Assembly (NCBI GenBank): GCA_964030475.1
Contig: CAXIPT010000001.1
Span: 18,814,423 to 18,878,422, forward strand
Source: Tethya wilhelma
Lineage: Eukaryota > Porifera > Demospongiae > Tethyida > Tethyidae
DNA: 64,000 bases
Reading direction: 5' to 3'
Within the stretch, counting starts at the first letter, position 1; each line of letters starts with the position of its first letter. Below, one piece after another: positions 12,208-24,800 of this stretch. A program made the translations under genes and the position numbers. The notes beneath the pieces were generated by a model. It did no database searches. It was not told the origin of the DNA and was given only the letters and a program-made list of their open reading frames with translations.

Positions 12208-15200
12208 CCTCACTCCCTCTCAGTCTCGGACGGTCTATGATGTTCTTCCTAACACTGCTCTCGTCTCCATAGCATCCTGTGCCAGTGGTGGTTGCCGTGG
12301 TTATGATGAACTGGTTCCTCACATGGTAAGAAATTTTATATCAAAATTAATACAATTAATTTGGCTATTTGGAATAATGTATATACAATGTATGTTGTGA
12401 GTGAAAGTCTTGCAAGAGGAGAGTGGTGTATGGCTGTGACATTCTTCCCTTGGGAGGGGTAGTATCCTGGTTGTTAGTGACTAATGAGTGTCATTAGCTC
12501 CTCTGCTGCATGCCATCTGTTACTCCACTGTATGTCTGTGTGCTATAATCAGGATGGGTGGGAACTACATGCGCCTGTGCTGATATAACCAGCCTCGTTA
12601 GTGTCAGTATTATCGTGTAAATATCTATTTTTATGTGAGGGTCCTACTGTAACTGCACTATCATTTAGCCTGATAGACTATTGCTCATTGACAAGTCTCT
12701 AGTTCTAGTTGGTTTTTTTTTGTTTTGTTTTTTGCTTATTTTCCCACTAACAATATTTTGTGATAATTTTGATGTTTTATTACTGATTTTGTGTTTCAGA
12801 TCAATGTGGTGAAGGAGACACGCCCCTACACTCTGTGGGACCCTGCCCCCAAGACCCCCAGTGAGGTTGGCATGGAAACGGGGATAATGGCGGCCAAGGC
12901 TGAGCTGAACTCCCTCCACAAGGAGCTGGCCGACCAGGGCTTCAACCAGGTCAGGGAGGAGAGAGGGATGTGGGTTTAGAATGATGTATAAGGAGACTTC
13001 AAAATAAAAAGTGCCGTATTTTCCAAATGCATGTGCTGACAAAAACTATCTACAAACACACTGATAAGGTGATCAAAATGCTTTGTATATATCTCTGAGA
13101 CGGAGTCTGGTCGTAGTATATAAGCATGATTTCAGTGAATTACAATTTGGTAGGATGTATTAGCTGACGTAAATGAGGGCTAATAGAGCGATCAGAATAC
13201 TTCCTTCCCGCCAGTCTAAAATACTTGACAATTTTGAATGTTGTTATCAAGACCTCAAGTATTCAAAACTACATACACCTCTCCCCCTTCCCCTCAGATC
13301 TACGTAGACCAGGTGACGGAGGAGATTGTGGCCGTCACCCGCCACTCCCCCTCGGCCCACCAGTCCGTCATCCTGGTGGCCCACACGGCCTTCAACCATC
13401 CCCCGGACTGGGCCATCCCGACCCAGGACCGCACTCAGGCCTACTGCCACAACGTCCCGCCGCTCACTGTCCCCGGTACGGTCCAGGAGATAGTCCTCGA
13501 GGCTAGGTTGGTGAAACGTTCCCCCGACGTGGGTGAGTTTGAGAGGGAGCTGAGAGTGATCAATGGCCTGGGGTCACACCTGCTGGAGATGAGGAAGCAC
13601 ATCCAGCTGGGTGAGTCCAAGTTCTGCCATCTCTCCAGCGGTAGTAATGGTAACATCCAGGAGGTGGTGTTCAACGACTTCAGTCCAGGCAGTGTCATCG
13701 TGTTCAGGTTGGTGTGAGGGATATAAGGTAGTGTTGGAGGGAGGTTGTTTGATGTGGTGTATTGGTGTAAAGTTTTTTTTTTTTTTGATGATTCAATTTT
13801 CAAAGTTATAGCTAGAGTATTGTGAGCCTATGAAAGAAATGAAGTTTTGTAAGTGCTTCACTCGTACGCACACAAACACACACACACACTCCCACATTCA
13901 CACCCACATACACACACACACACACATATAAACACACACTCCCACATTCACACCCTCACACCTCACAGGGTGTCATTGGTCCAGGAGGCCCAGTCCTCCG
14001 TGAAGCTCCTCCGATCCTTCCTGGGTAGAGCCTCTGACTCTCCCGAGGGTACCACCCTCCGCCAGAAGCTCTCCTCGACCTGTGAGAACCTTGACCTTCT
14101 TGACCTCAACTACGCCCTCTATCGTTGTGATGCTGAGGAGAGGGACGATGGAAATGGGGGCGGAGCCTATGTAGTCCCTGGAGCCGGGGGTCTGGTGTAC
14201 TGTGGCCTCCAGGGGGTCATGTCGATGCTGAAGGACGTGAGGGACAATAACGACCTGGGGCATCCCCTCTGCGATAACCTGAGAGCTGGGGACTGGATGG
14301 CCGGCTACATCGTGAACAGACTCAGACTGAGAACTGGGACCAAGATGGTGAGAGTGGGATTGAGGGGTGGAACTGACCGGGTGTTTTCATCTTGGAATAA
14401 TGGGGTGGTTGTTTGTCATATGAGAATGAGACTTGTGCTATTGCAATGAGCATGAAATGGATTTTCAACTGATATATAGTTTGTTTAAAGAATTAAATTC
14501 TGATTTCTTGGTTCTACTAAAACTAATATTTTATGGGTCTTTCAGTGGACAGAAATCTGTTCTATAAGAGTAGATTTACTTCTCTAGAAATCATCCAAAA
14601 TCAATAGTTTTTTCTGAAATATTTAGCTCAAGCTCTCCCCACGAGTCTAATGTTGCATCTTGCAAGCTATTGAACTGAGTATTGCCATACCCACCCACCC
14701 ATTCACCATCCCTGCCTCCTTCTTTCCGTCCCTCCAGCTAGCTGACATTCTCTCCATGGTGTACGGTGAGCTCTCTAAACTGCCTCGCTACCTCATCCCA
14801 TGCTACTTCGAGGCCGTCACCTCGATGGTCTACGATCACCTGGTCTCCTCTGCCGTCAACAACATGGGGAAGTAAGGCAACCACATACATACATACATAC
14901 ATACATACATAATGATGATGGCTGTGTAGTAAGCGTGAGACAAAAAATGATAGCTGAATTGAAAGTCATACCATAGCTAGTCCATTGAGCTACGCCCTTT
15001 TTGATATCATTGATCCGAAAAGAAAAAAGGAAAAAAAAAGGAAATACAAGTTTAGTTTGGACAGTGGTGAATTATCATATCCTCTCTTCCCCCCAGATTT
15101 GTCCAACAAGGCTCTTCCTTCACTCAGAGTCTAGCTCTTGGCTCTGTGCAACTGTTTGGTGAGGTCCGCTCGGCCCGCCTGCCCCCTCCCTCCAGTGAGG

Positions 15201-16600
15201 AGCAGCACACCACAGCCTCCCTGGCCGCGGGTCTCCCCCACTTCTCCACGGGGTTCATGAGGTGCTGGGGAAGGGACAGCTTCATCGCCCTCAGGGGACT
15301 GCTCATGGTCACTGCACGCTACCACGATGCCTGGTACGTGTCTTAGTTCTTTTGTAAATTGTCTAGCAAAGAATTTTTATTTCCAAATTCTCTGTAAAAA
15401 TATTATGTACAAGTAAGTTAAATGTACAATTATGGCATTGCTCATCAACAAAAGTTAATACTCTATTATTGTTGTAGTAATTACTTAATAACTAAGTAAT
15501 AATAGAATAATAATAACTATTAACTTGATCCACCTGCTATTAATTACTCTATCCACTCCTCTACTAATTATAGGGACACTCTCCTCTCATTTGCTGCGTG
15601 CCTGCGTCACGGTCTCATCCCCAACCTCCTCAGTGGGGGGGCCAACCCTCGCTACAACTGTCGCGACGCCCCCTGGTGGTGGCTCCAGTCCCTCCAGGAC
15701 TATTGCCTCCAGGCGCCCGAGGGATATAAGATCCTTCAAGCCGACGTCAGGAAACTGTTCCGTAACGAGGATGCCCCTGTGGATTTCGACTCTAACGATA
15801 GTTGTCCCCTCACGGAGATCATCCAGGAGGTCCTTCAGAGCCACGTCCAAGGGATCTCCTTCAGGGAGCGAGGAGCGGGGGAACAGTTGGACAAGGATAT
15901 GACCCCCCAGGGGTTCAATGTTCGTGCTGGTGTTGACCCACAGACGGGGTTTGTGTACGGGGGGAGTGTGTACAACTGTGGAACGTGGATGGACAAGGTT
16001 GGGGAGTCGTCCTGGGCCGGCAACAAGGGGGTACCAGCTACACCAAGGTGAGGGGGGGTACCACTAGCGCTGGCTGGCTACAATAGAGCTGAAAGGGTTA
16101 ATGATTTTGTGGATAGGAGTAAAACTATTTGAAAAGTAGCATTTGAAATTGAAGTTAAAATTCTGAATTCAGAGTTAAGTCTAATAGTTTTGTACTTAAA
16201 GGAATTCTGTCGCTGTAATAATATTATTATAATGACTATAAAATAGAAATTGTGACGTTTTGTTTGCAAAACTTCCCATCTACTATAGTGGTATAGTCCC
16301 TTTGATTATAATGCTTCTGTTAGTACATTATGTCATTATGATGTCATTTCTTCTATTGTATCCAGGGATGGTTCGGCAGTTGAACTGGTGGGTCTGTGCT
16401 ACTCTGCTGTGAGTTGGCTGGCCAAACTCCACAAGCAAGGTGTCTACCCTTACTCCGGAGTCAAGCTGAAGGCTGAGGAGAATGGTACAATGTGATGGGA
16501 GTGTAGCCTCGTTCCCAGCATTCAGCGCCAAACCNNNNNNNNNNNNNNNNNNNNNNNNNNNNNNNNNNNNNNNNNNNNNNNNNNNNNNNNNNNNNNNNNN

Positions 16601-16692
<92 letters not shown>

Positions 16693-17758
16693 ACGATAAG
16701 AATGATAGCTGTAGATGTCAAAAGTTTGTGATTCAATATTATCTTTCACCATGTTCATTCCCTGCTACCATCACATGCTCCACCCCCCTCCCTCCCTCCA
16801 GCCGTCCCAGTCAGTCTCTCCTTGACCAAGTGGAGTCAACAGATCAAGGAGAACTTTGAGGCCAAGTTCTGGATCCCTGCCGATCGTAACCTGGCCAGCC
16901 AGCGAGAGGGGGAGGAGTCAGGCTACATCCATCGTACGGCCATCTACAAGGACTCCGTGGGAGCCACTCAGAGGTACGCGGACTTCCAGCTCCGCCCCAA
17001 CTTTCCCATCGCGATGGTGGTGGCGCCAGAGCTGTTTACGGCGGAGAACGCCTGGCAGGCCCTCTCCAACTTGGAGCAGATACTGCTGGGACCTCTGGGC
17101 ATGAAGACACTGGACCCTCAGTGAGTGATGGTGTAGAAAAGATGAAATGAAACAAAATTTTAGTGTGAAAATTTTTCCTATCTATGGGTATATATCCATA
17201 TGTGTATTTCTTATCAGGGAGCTAGTGTGTATATTGTGTGACTCAGTGCTAGTTTAGAAAAGATCAAAACTAAAATCAAACAAAATTGTAGCAGGAAACT
17301 TTCCCTATCTATGGGTATATAGCCCATTGAATTTTACACCTAACGCCTGTGAGTATGTTGACTTAATGGCCACTAAATTACTATGGTAGTGTATGTGTGT
17401 GTTATAAGGGAGCTGGTGTATATATTGGCTGACTGTGTCTCTCCTACATATGTTGTTGCTTTATACAGTGACTATGTGTACAACGGCTACTACATCAACT
17501 CTGTGGACTCCAGCAACTACAACACAGCCAGGGGGTTCAACTACCACCAGGGACCGGTACGTTAGTTAAGATATCTTTAAGATAGGCCTAGCTCACATTA
17601 AGAGTGAGCTCATTGTTGAATGGACTCTGAAAAGCAGTACATATATATACTTTTATTCTTGAGCAAATTTAGTACTAGGCTAGCTGCAGATAAACCTTTT
17701 CAATATTATTATTATCTGAAATTTGTCGATCTAGCTAGTAGCAAAGAATCTAAATCTG

Positions 17759-17801
<43 letters not shown>

Positions 17802-18071
17802 CTCCCTCAGGAGTGGCTGTGGGTGGCCGGCTACTTCCTCCGCGCCAAGCTCCTCTTTGCCCATCGCAATGGAGTCCCAGTGGAGGACACCATCTCTTCC
17901 ATCCATCGTATCCTCAGCAGCCACGCCCAGGCCCTCCACGACTCCCCCTGGAAGGGTCTCCCGGAGCTGACCAATAAGGACGGAGTCGAGTGCTCCGACT
18001 CCTGCCCCGTCCAGGCGTGGTCCATGGCCACCCTCCTGGACATCCTCTACGATATACAACAATTCAATTAA
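7260..18071 (+). CDS. AGL: Glycogen debranching enzyme (4-alpha-glucanotransferase / amylo-1,6-glucosidase)
   Basis: This cytosolic bifunctional enzyme removes glycogen branch points: the N-terminal GH13-like half transfers maltotriose and the C-terminal half hydrolyses the remaining alpha-1,6 glucose. I see 17 exons: about 7260-7344, 7504-8561, 9525-9739, 10471-10608, 11094-11397, 11601-11772, 12224-12325, 12800-12948, 13299-13707, 13968-14345, 14739-14871, 15097-15332, 15574-16046, 16366-16484, 16801-17120, 17469-17556 and 17811-18071. Transferase motifs include [18 protein letters not shown] (catalytic Asp) and LVAELF (acid/base Glu). The glucosidase half has [30 protein letters not shown] and [17 protein letters not shown] motifs, ending [11 protein letters not shown]. 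The gene looks complete and undisrupted. A 66-base N gap and a long (GT)n lie in the intron before exon 16801. Confidence 0.96.
8593..8777. mobile_element. MITE with TACCRTAtAGTGGGAAA ends, in AGL intron 2
   Basis: The left end TACCATATAGTGGGAAAG is mirrored at the right by CTTTCCCACTCTACGGTA. The interior is AT-rich with further GAAAGTTT/ACGAAACTTT inverted matches, so the whole 185 bp can fold back. It belongs to the same family as the element at 10833-11003. Confidence 0.7.
10833..11003. mobile_element. Second MITE of the TACCGTATAG family, in AGL intron 4
   Basis: The ends TACCGTATAGTGGGAAATTTT and AAAATTTCCCGCAATACGGTA are inverted repeats. The interior includes GTGGGGGAAAATTTTCGCGG and its inverse. 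Length is 171 bp with no ORF. Confidence 0.75.
11823..12055. mobile_element. Diverged inverted-repeat element in AGL intron 6
   Basis: The left end reads ATCGTATAGTGAGTAAATTTGG, and the right end AAATTTACCTGCTATATGGCAT. Internal AATTTGGCGAATT-type repeats recur in both orientations. The layout matches the TACCGTATAG family but the sequence has diverged. Confidence 0.5.
16535..16690. other. Assembly gap (66 N) followed by (GT)n microsatellite
   Basis: Bases 16535-16600 are N; a pure (GT)n run of about 90 bases follows. This is in an AGL intron, and the flanking exons join in frame, so no coding sequence needs to be missing. Confidence 0.9.
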
Positions 18072-18815
18072 TGCCCACCCCTCTCCTGAGAGTGGGCACA
18101 GCTGTGTATGTATAAAGGAATGTTATGATATTGAGACATTATGAATTATGTATAGTAATTTTGTGAAGTGATATTATAGGTGCTGTGCATGTACAAATAT
18201 ATTAGTAAATAATTCTAATGTTCATTGCGTGTATAATGTTATGCTAATTGAGTATTTATCATCATGTTTTTGTGGTAAACTATCATTATAATAATTTTAT
18301 TATCAGTGAACACTATATACCCCCAGGCAGTAATTTGTATTATCATTAGTTGTTTTTATCATTGCTTTTGCCGTTTAATTCCCTTTTAGTTTGAAATCTA
18401 GTCATTTTCAGTTTCAATGTAAACAATGTAACCATGTCGTATACGTAAAAAAACTAATGTTATTAAAACAAATGTCAGGTGATCAGTGCAGCTATATAGC
18501 GTACAGTGTCACCTGCTCTAAATTGTGTGTAAATAAATTTTTGACCAATTATGGCCATTGAGCATACTACCTCACAATGTGCTTGATTTCTCACAATAGG
18601 TGTTTGTTGTATTGTATATAGATGCTATTATCTTGATCGAGTGTAGCTATGCATGCATGTTGTTGACACTGCCTTGTCTATTGCTCTGTAAGGGGGTGTA
18701 CATACACATGTAGGCATGCATCTCGTGTGTGATGTATGTATGCATGCACAGTATTGTATGTATCATCATGACATTCATGCAGTTTCCATTATTTTAGTTT
18801 AAAATTGAGTCATTT
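18072..18815. other. Intergenic: convergent 3' ends of AGL and the kinase-Kelch gene
   Basis: AT-rich sequence between two convergent genes. Several AATAAA-like signals (for example AATAAATTT near 18530) could serve polyadenylation. I see no ORF, RNA gene or clear repeat. Confidence 0.6.
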
Positions 18816-21257
18816 TCAAACAAAAGTTGCTATTTCTACTGAGTCAGTCATAATGGGTGTCGCCAAGATTACCCTTGGCAATGCACCACCAGAAATATGG
18901 CCGCCCACCACCATCAGTTCACAAGTGGGAAGAACAGCTGCAAAACACCAGTATCGGCTAGTGTTCATCTTGCTGATGACCACCCATTTGTTGGAAGTGG
19001 GGTGGTAGATGTGTACATCGGAAGTATATCCACTTACATCGTAACTACCACCGATGGCTAGCACTCGACCTTGAAAGGCGACACAAGTGGATCGTGTAAC
19101 TGGGAGATCAGCAACTTTGCTCCACACGGTAGACCTGGGTGTACTGGTTCTAAGCGTTGGAGACTGAGTTAAATGTTCTCCAATGGATTTTGACTGACAA
19201 GACTGGAAGAGGTCAGCCAGGGTGCAGGTGTACACTGACTTGGTAGGCGTCGGCGAATCTTGGCGTGCCCATCCTCCTCCAATGTAGACACGTTCACAAC
19301 AGATGGTTACGGAGGCAGAGTGTAGTGGCCCAGGAAGGTATGCAGCAGATGTCCATTGCTTTCTATCAATATCCATGATTTGTACTGTTGTCAGTATTAT
19401 AGTACCATCTTCACCAACTCCTCCAGCAACTATCAGAGCCTGTCCAGTGCTCACTGCTATTGATGCTAATCTCTTGGTGGGCATTGGTGGGAACACCTCA
19501 CTCCAACTCTTACTGCTACCTTCCCCAGTGAGGCTGAGGAGCTGGTTGGTCACCTTCATGCCAAACCAAAGACTACCGCTCTTCCCTCCAACAGCAGTTA
19601 GACAGCTTCTGATGACTACTAGAGAAAAATCTGGATTTGGACAGTCTGGAAGTTGCTCCCAGGTCTCGTTTTTTAATTTGTAGGCATAAACTGTTTGTCT
19701 ACCAGCTCTGAGATATACCATCTCACCATCAACAACAGCATTACAGTCTCTGGCTAACTTACATGGTGCCTTCTTGCCCTCTCTCCACCTCAGTGTGAAG
19801 CTGTCCCTGGTTGCTGTGGCTGTTCTAGCCCTGGGAGAAGGAGTCTGTGGGGGAGTTGGCTGTGGATTAGCTGGTACCTCAGTTGGCGATTTTCTCTTCA
19901 GCTGTTGTTCTAGTTCCTGGATTCGTGTCTGAAATCGAGCAGTCACTTGTTGGCTAGATTTAAGTCGTTGAGTGACCTGTTGCAGTTGTCTCTGTTGGTC
20001 AGAGATAGTTTCTCTCAGCTGTTGGCATTCTTGATTACTTGCTTCAACAGACTGATCTGCTTTCATGTCTTGGATTTGCTGAGCATGTTCTTGTTTCAGC
20101 TTATCAATCTCCTCATCTTTTTGCTGCGTTTGTGCTACTATATTTTGTATGATCTCATTTCTCTCTTTTATGATATCCTCTTTACATTGTATGATGTAAT
20201 CCTTTTGCTCTATGACCACCTCTTTGTCTTGAACTTGTCGTCGTAGTTCTTTCTCTCTCTCAGTTGCGTTACTAGCTGATTCTGGTCTTTCTTTAGCTAG
20301 CCATCTTCTAAGGCTTTCTGCAAAGGAAGATTTTTCTTTCAGAGCTGCTACTCTATGACACAGCTCTTGAGCTGAAGGACGTTCAACATCACTGTCCTTG
20401 AGACAGTCGAGTGCAATTGGTAGGAGAGGGTGGTTGGGATCAACTTGACTTATGTGATTTTGTCGTCGTTCAATTTCTGAAACTCGTGCTTCAATTGTTG
20501 GGAATCGAGGATCGGTTGTGTGCACTATCTTGAGTCTATCTCCTGGTTTAGGGAAGCACCTGGTCAAGATCTGGATGATGAGTGCTCCAATTGCAAAGCA
20601 GTCAATCTTCACTGTGTGGACAGGTGGATCTTTCACAGCCTCAGGAGGCATATAGGCATCTGTTCCTGGACATAGTGTGAAGGACACACGAGTAGCTTGA
20701 GGGTTTATGTCACCAAGCTTTGCCATTCCAAAGTCACTCACTTTGGCTATCACATTTCCACGCAGTAACACATTGTTACTAGAAAGATCCCTGTGAGTGA
20801 TGCCATTCAAATGGAGGTAAGAAATGGCCAAGGTGATGTCATGGCAAAAGTTGACTTGGATGTGGTAGGGGACTGCATCCTGTGAGTTCTCCAAGAAGTG
20901 GGTCAAGCTATCGTCCATGAGCTCCATTAGTAGAACTGGCAGGCCAGTTTGAGGATCTTGGTGTGTGCCCAGGAACTGTACGATATTGGGATGCCTTATT
21001 GCACTCATGAACTCACACTCCTGCATGAAACGTTGAATGGGTAGTCTGTGTTCTCTTCGCCGATCAATTTGTTGGTGTGCATTTGGATCAAAAAGAGTTG
21101 CGTGAATGATCTTAGCAGCACAGAATAGATCATCACACAGAGCCTTGCAGACAATTCCATACGATCCAATACCAAGAGCTTGATCGTTTAGGAGTTGAAT
21201 TGACTCTGATTTAAAACCAATTTTGGGTTTGTCCTTTAGCTTAGGTTTATGAGCCAT
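18816..21257 (-). CDS. Protein kinase with coiled coil and C-terminal Kelch repeats (intronless)
   Basis: The single exon encodes about 813 residues from MAHKPKLKDK; an acceptor-like TTGTACAG sits 3 bases before this ATG, so a 5' leader exon is likely. Roughly residues 20-300 form a kinase of TKL/receptor-like type: P-loop GIGSYG, the AAK lysine, HRDLSSNNVLL catalytic loop, DFG, and MPPEA in place of APE. All key catalytic residues are present. Residues about 320-470 are Gln/Glu/Lys-rich heptads, a strong coiled coil (CQQLRETISDQQRQLQQVTQ). Residues about 490-810 contain Kelch-type blades with GG doublets and spaced Tyr/Trp (VLAIGGSYDVSGYTSD, MVVGGH). The family suggests oligomerisation and substrate recruitment by Kelch; the substrate is unknown. 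No membrane segment is seen. Confidence 0.88.
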   Translation of the reverse strand: MAHKPKLKDKPKIGFKSESIQLLNDQALGIGSYGIVCKALCDDLFCAAKIIHATLFDPNAHQQIDRRREHRLPIQRFMQECEFMSAIRHPNIVQFLGTHQDPQTGLPVLLMELMDDSLTHFLENSQDAVPYHIQVNFCHDITLAISYLHLNGITHRDLSSNNVLLRGNVIAKVSDFGMAKLGDINPQATRVSFTLCPGTDAYMPPEAVKDPPVHTVKIDCFAIGALIIQILTRCFPKPGDRLKIVHTTDPRFPTIEARVSEIERRQNHISQVDPNHPLLPIALDCLKDSDVERPSAQELCHRVAALKEKSSFAESLRRWLAKERPESASNATEREKELRRQVQDKEVVIEQKDYIIQCKEDIIKERNEIIQNIVAQTQQKDEEIDKLKQEHAQQIQDMKADQSVEASNQECQQLRETISDQQRQLQQVTQRLKSSQQVTARFQTRIQELEQQLKRKSPTEVPANPQPTPPQTPSPRARTATATRDSFTLRWREGKKAPCKLARDCNAVVDGEMVYLRAGRQTVYAYKLKNETWEQLPDCPNPDFSLVVIRSCLTAVGGKSGSLWFGMKVTNQLLSLTGEGSSKSWSEVFPPMPTKRLASIAVSTGQALIVAGGVGEDGTIILTTVQIMDIDRKQWTSAAYLPGPLHSASVTICCERVYIGGGWARQDSPTPTKSVYTCTLADLFQSCQSKSIGEHLTQSPTLRTSTPRSTVWSKVADLPVTRSTCVAFQGRVLAIGGSYDVSGYTSDVHIYHPTSNKWVVISKMNTSRYWCFAAVLPTCELMVVGGHISGGALPRVILATPIMTDSVEIATFV

Positions 21258-21302
21258 AGCCTGTACAATAGAACATGAATAGCCATAAATATTACAGATC
21301 AT

Positions 21303-22184
21303 GATTATTATTATTACAGTATCTTTTGTACCTTTTCCGTTGGTAAAATAAAATTAGAACTTCTTTTCTTAGGGTTTATACAACAAAGTTCAAAGTTCAT
21401 CTAGTGCTGTGTCACGGTGTCACGTGCCCAGTTCGGATCCGGAACCATGTACCATACCAGAACCCGAATGTTATGCCATGGATAATGTTATGCAAACGGA
21501 AAGAAAGTGAACACTAGTATGATTTAATTACTGTACATTATCTGCCTTATTTTCTCTGTACATGTGCTATGTAGTATTTAGCACTAACTAGTCATGCAGT
21601 CATCTAATCATCTTGGTATAACATTATCAAGTTAAACTTCAGTATCACAAGTCATGCAGTATAGTAATAATGCTGTTCATGTATTGATAACTTGAATATA
21701 TAGTTTCAATTTGTAGATCACGCACGCCAATTAGTATTCTGCAGAATGTGCCGCCTCTTCCTGTGATGGTCTATACTTAATTACAGCTATGTTTAATTCT
21801 CTATCCATTCCTAGCTTTGAAAACTACTTATATTATGTAGTACTTCGCACTTGAGAAATTACTATGTAAAAATTTATCAAGATATACTAGCTATATGAAC
21901 TCTGTTCAACAGCTGTACCAAACTTCAATTAACCTCAATATACTGTTCAAAATTTGACACACTTTAATCAATAATTACTCTTGGATTAATTATAATTATT
22001 AAGTATTAATTAATTCAAGTGTAACATGTACACAACACTGGGAGTGGCCTGAGTACGAGACCTTCTGGGCCTCCATAATATTATTTTGCTAGTTTATGTA
22101 CTTCAAACACCAGTTTAATATTATAATTTGTGATCCTTCATGCATGAACAAGTCTAGTCAACTTGTGAAAATGATCAACTTTCT

Positions 22185-22235
<51 letters not shown>

Positions 22236-22600
22236 CATGAGTGGGTGGTGGACGATGTGGCTGTGGCGTGCTGCCTATGCCAGTGAGTGTGCATCAACTA
22301 GAACCAAACTCCTGGTGGTTGGAGACTGGGCCAAGGCACACGTCTTTGGAAGAGACTCTTCAAGAATATGACATCACCATAATTTGAGCACATACTAAAA
22401 TTTCTATACTATATAGTTAGTGCAGGATTCTTACAGTATAGTTTGCGACTGCAATAGTAATTATTATTATTAATAGTAAATTCAATATGTGGTAACTCAT
22501 TAAAGCAAAACTTTATGTAAAAATTAGAACAATGGAAATAATGAGTGTGGAGTTTTTTTTCCATTCCAGGGATCCCAAATACATAATTATAATGTGTGTG
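21303..22600. other. AT-rich non-coding stretch upstream of the kinase gene
   Basis: It holds a CACGTG motif near 21421, a (CA)n run at about 22189-22230, and a short segment (about 22275-22320, GAGTGTGCATCAACTAGAACC) that recurs at about 24890. I see no convincing exon. Confidence 0.5.
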
Positions 22601-22639
22601 CATGGAATCATATACAACTTGTGAACAAACTAAAATGAG

Positions 22640-23840
22640 AGGGGAGTTATAAGACCTTACCTCATTGGGAGATCTAGGACTTGGACAGTGTGTGTGTGTA
22701 ATGTACAGTGTATTAAAATTAGAAATGTGCAATTGAGAGTCCTACCTTAATTGGGGATGGACACACAAGAGGACTTCATAACTATCAGTGTGTGTTATGT
22801 TATTTTGTGAAAGAGATAGAGATTTTAAACAACAAGTACGTGATCGAGTCTATATACCTTAGGAGAGACACAAGATGGCTTCTGTAACTCCCCATACAGG
22901 ATGTGCCATATGTGAAGAGAGAGAGAAACTAACACTTGAAAAATAAATATATTGAGAAGATCCTTACCTTAGTTTGGGAGTAGAAAGAGATATATAAGCT
23001 TCTATAACTCCTCATAAAGTGTGTGCAATGTTGTGAAAAAGAAAAGACAGATTTAAAATAACCCGTGAAACAGTGTGTGGTTGAGAAAATCCTTACCTTA
23101 CCTTGGGAGCAGGGAGAGATAGCTTCTATAACTCCTCATACAGTGTGTGCCATGTTATAAAAGAGAGAAAATTTAAATAACACTTGGAAAATTCGTGTGT
23201 TTGAGAAGATCCTTATACCTTAATTACCTTGGGAGCAGAGAGATAGCTTGTATATCTCCTCATACAGTGTGTGCAATGTTGTGAAAAAGAAAAGAAGACA
23301 GAATTTAAATAACACTTGAAAGATTTGTGTGTGGTTGAGAAGATCCTTACCTTAATTACCTTGGGAGCAGGGAGAGATAATTTCTATAACTCCTCATACA
23401 GTGTGTGCAATGTTGTGAAAAAAAAAAGAAGAGAGATTTAAAATAACCCGTGAAACATTAGTGTGTGGTTGAGAAAATCCTTACCTTACCTTGGGAGCAA
23501 AGAGAGATAATTTCTATAACTCCTCATACAGTGTGTGTAATGTTGTGAAAAAAAAATGAAAAAAAGACAGAATTAAAATAACACGTGAAACATTAGTGCG
23601 TGGTAGAGAAAATCCTTACTTTACCTTGGGAGCAGGGAGAAATAGCTTCTATAACTCTTCATACAGTGTGTGTAATGTTGTGAAAAGAGAGAGAATGTTT
23701 AAACAAGAGTGCATGTCAGAATGGTTGAGAGACCTGACCTTAGGAGGGATGGCTTCCATAACTCCTAGTGCAGTGTGTACCATCTTGTGAAGAGAGAGTG
23801 TGTTTAAATAACAAGAATATACATGGTTGAAAGGATCCTT
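22640..23840. repeat. Tandem array A, about 120-bp units, each with a minus-strand donor-like site
   Basis: Roughly nine diverged units contain the run TCCTTACCTT..GGGAGCAGGGAGAGATAGCTTCTATAACTCCTCATACAGTGTGTGCAATGTTGTGAAAA (given here in part). On the minus strand each unit reads: pyrimidine-rich TTCTTTTTCAC, ...TGTATGAG, a 33-36-base block, then AAG|GTAAGG. Spacing is regular and the donor-like motif is the best-conserved part. Whether the blocks are exons is inferred; see findings. Confidence 0.75.
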
Positions 23841-23999
23841 ACCTCAGGTCAGACACACAAGAGGGCTTGTCAGTGTTCATGCATGGTGTATAACAAAAAT
23901 GATCATAGTAGTCGTCCACAACTGAGTACTTACCTCAATGAGTCAAGACACATCAGTCGATCTGCTGGTGTCAACATTTACTTGCTGGAAAATGAAATG

Positions 24000-24800
24000 G
24001 CATACTTACCAGCCAGTCTCCTGCTTTGGCTAATTTGCTTGACTTGATGCCTGCAAAATAAACACATGGCAAAATGAAAAGATGAGAACTTGAACTTACA
24101 GAGAGAAGACGACTTGGGTTCAAATCCATTTGATGTCGTAGTAAACTGGTAGACTGCTTCAATTGGTATAGCAAAATGGAGGATAAAATAAACTTACCGC
24201 TAGTTAACTTCCATTCCAGGACAAAGATGGTCTTAACTGGAATGGCTTGGTAACTAGCTTGAAGTAAAAATACATGGCAAAATGAAACACACCACAAACT
24301 TACAGTTAGAGAAGAGACCTGGTTCTACTTCAGGATAAAAGATAGTCTTGATAGCTTTAGTTGACCCGGCTTGAAACAAAAAATACATGGCAAAATGAAA
24401 CACATGAGAGACTTACAACTAGAGAAGTCTCAACTGCTTCAGCTCAGAGGCTTGGTAACTATAGCTTGAAGACAAAATACATAGCAAATCAACTGAAAGA
24501 GAAACTTACAGAGTGAGAGAAGATGACTTGGGTTCAATTCCATTCGATAATAGACTGGTCATAGCTAGTAGAATGCTTCAATTGGCTTGGAAGTAAAAAT
24601 ACAAAGCAAAATGAAACACACAACAAACTTACCGTAGTTCACTTCCATTCCAGGACAAAGATAGTCTTAACTGCATGGCTTGGTAACCGCTTGAAATCAA
24701 AATACATGGCAAATGTAATTAAGGCAGTATATGTGGCAAAATGAACCGTGAGAGAATTGGGCAGTGCTAATCAGTTCCATTCCAAGATGTTATAAACCTG
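24000..24800. repeat. Tandem array B, about 110-125-bp units with donor-like sites on the minus strand
   Basis: Five to six units share ACTTAC..AGAGAAG...GCTTGAAGTAAAAATACATGGCAAAATGAAACAC (in part). On the minus strand the units read TATTTTTACTTCAAG (acceptor-like), 45-75 bases, then GTAAGT. Several blocks have one open frame with similar peptides, for example SYQAIPVKTIFVLEWKLTS and STKAIKTIFYPEVEPGLFSN. One other block contains a stop in the comparable frame, so coding is unproven. Confidence 0.7.

Noticed and set aside
16600..16690. Long open frames through (GT)n / (CA)n runs here and at 31080, 44430, 50580 and 52867
   Set aside because: They encode only Cys-Val or His-Thr repeats and exist because the dinucleotide has no stop codon.
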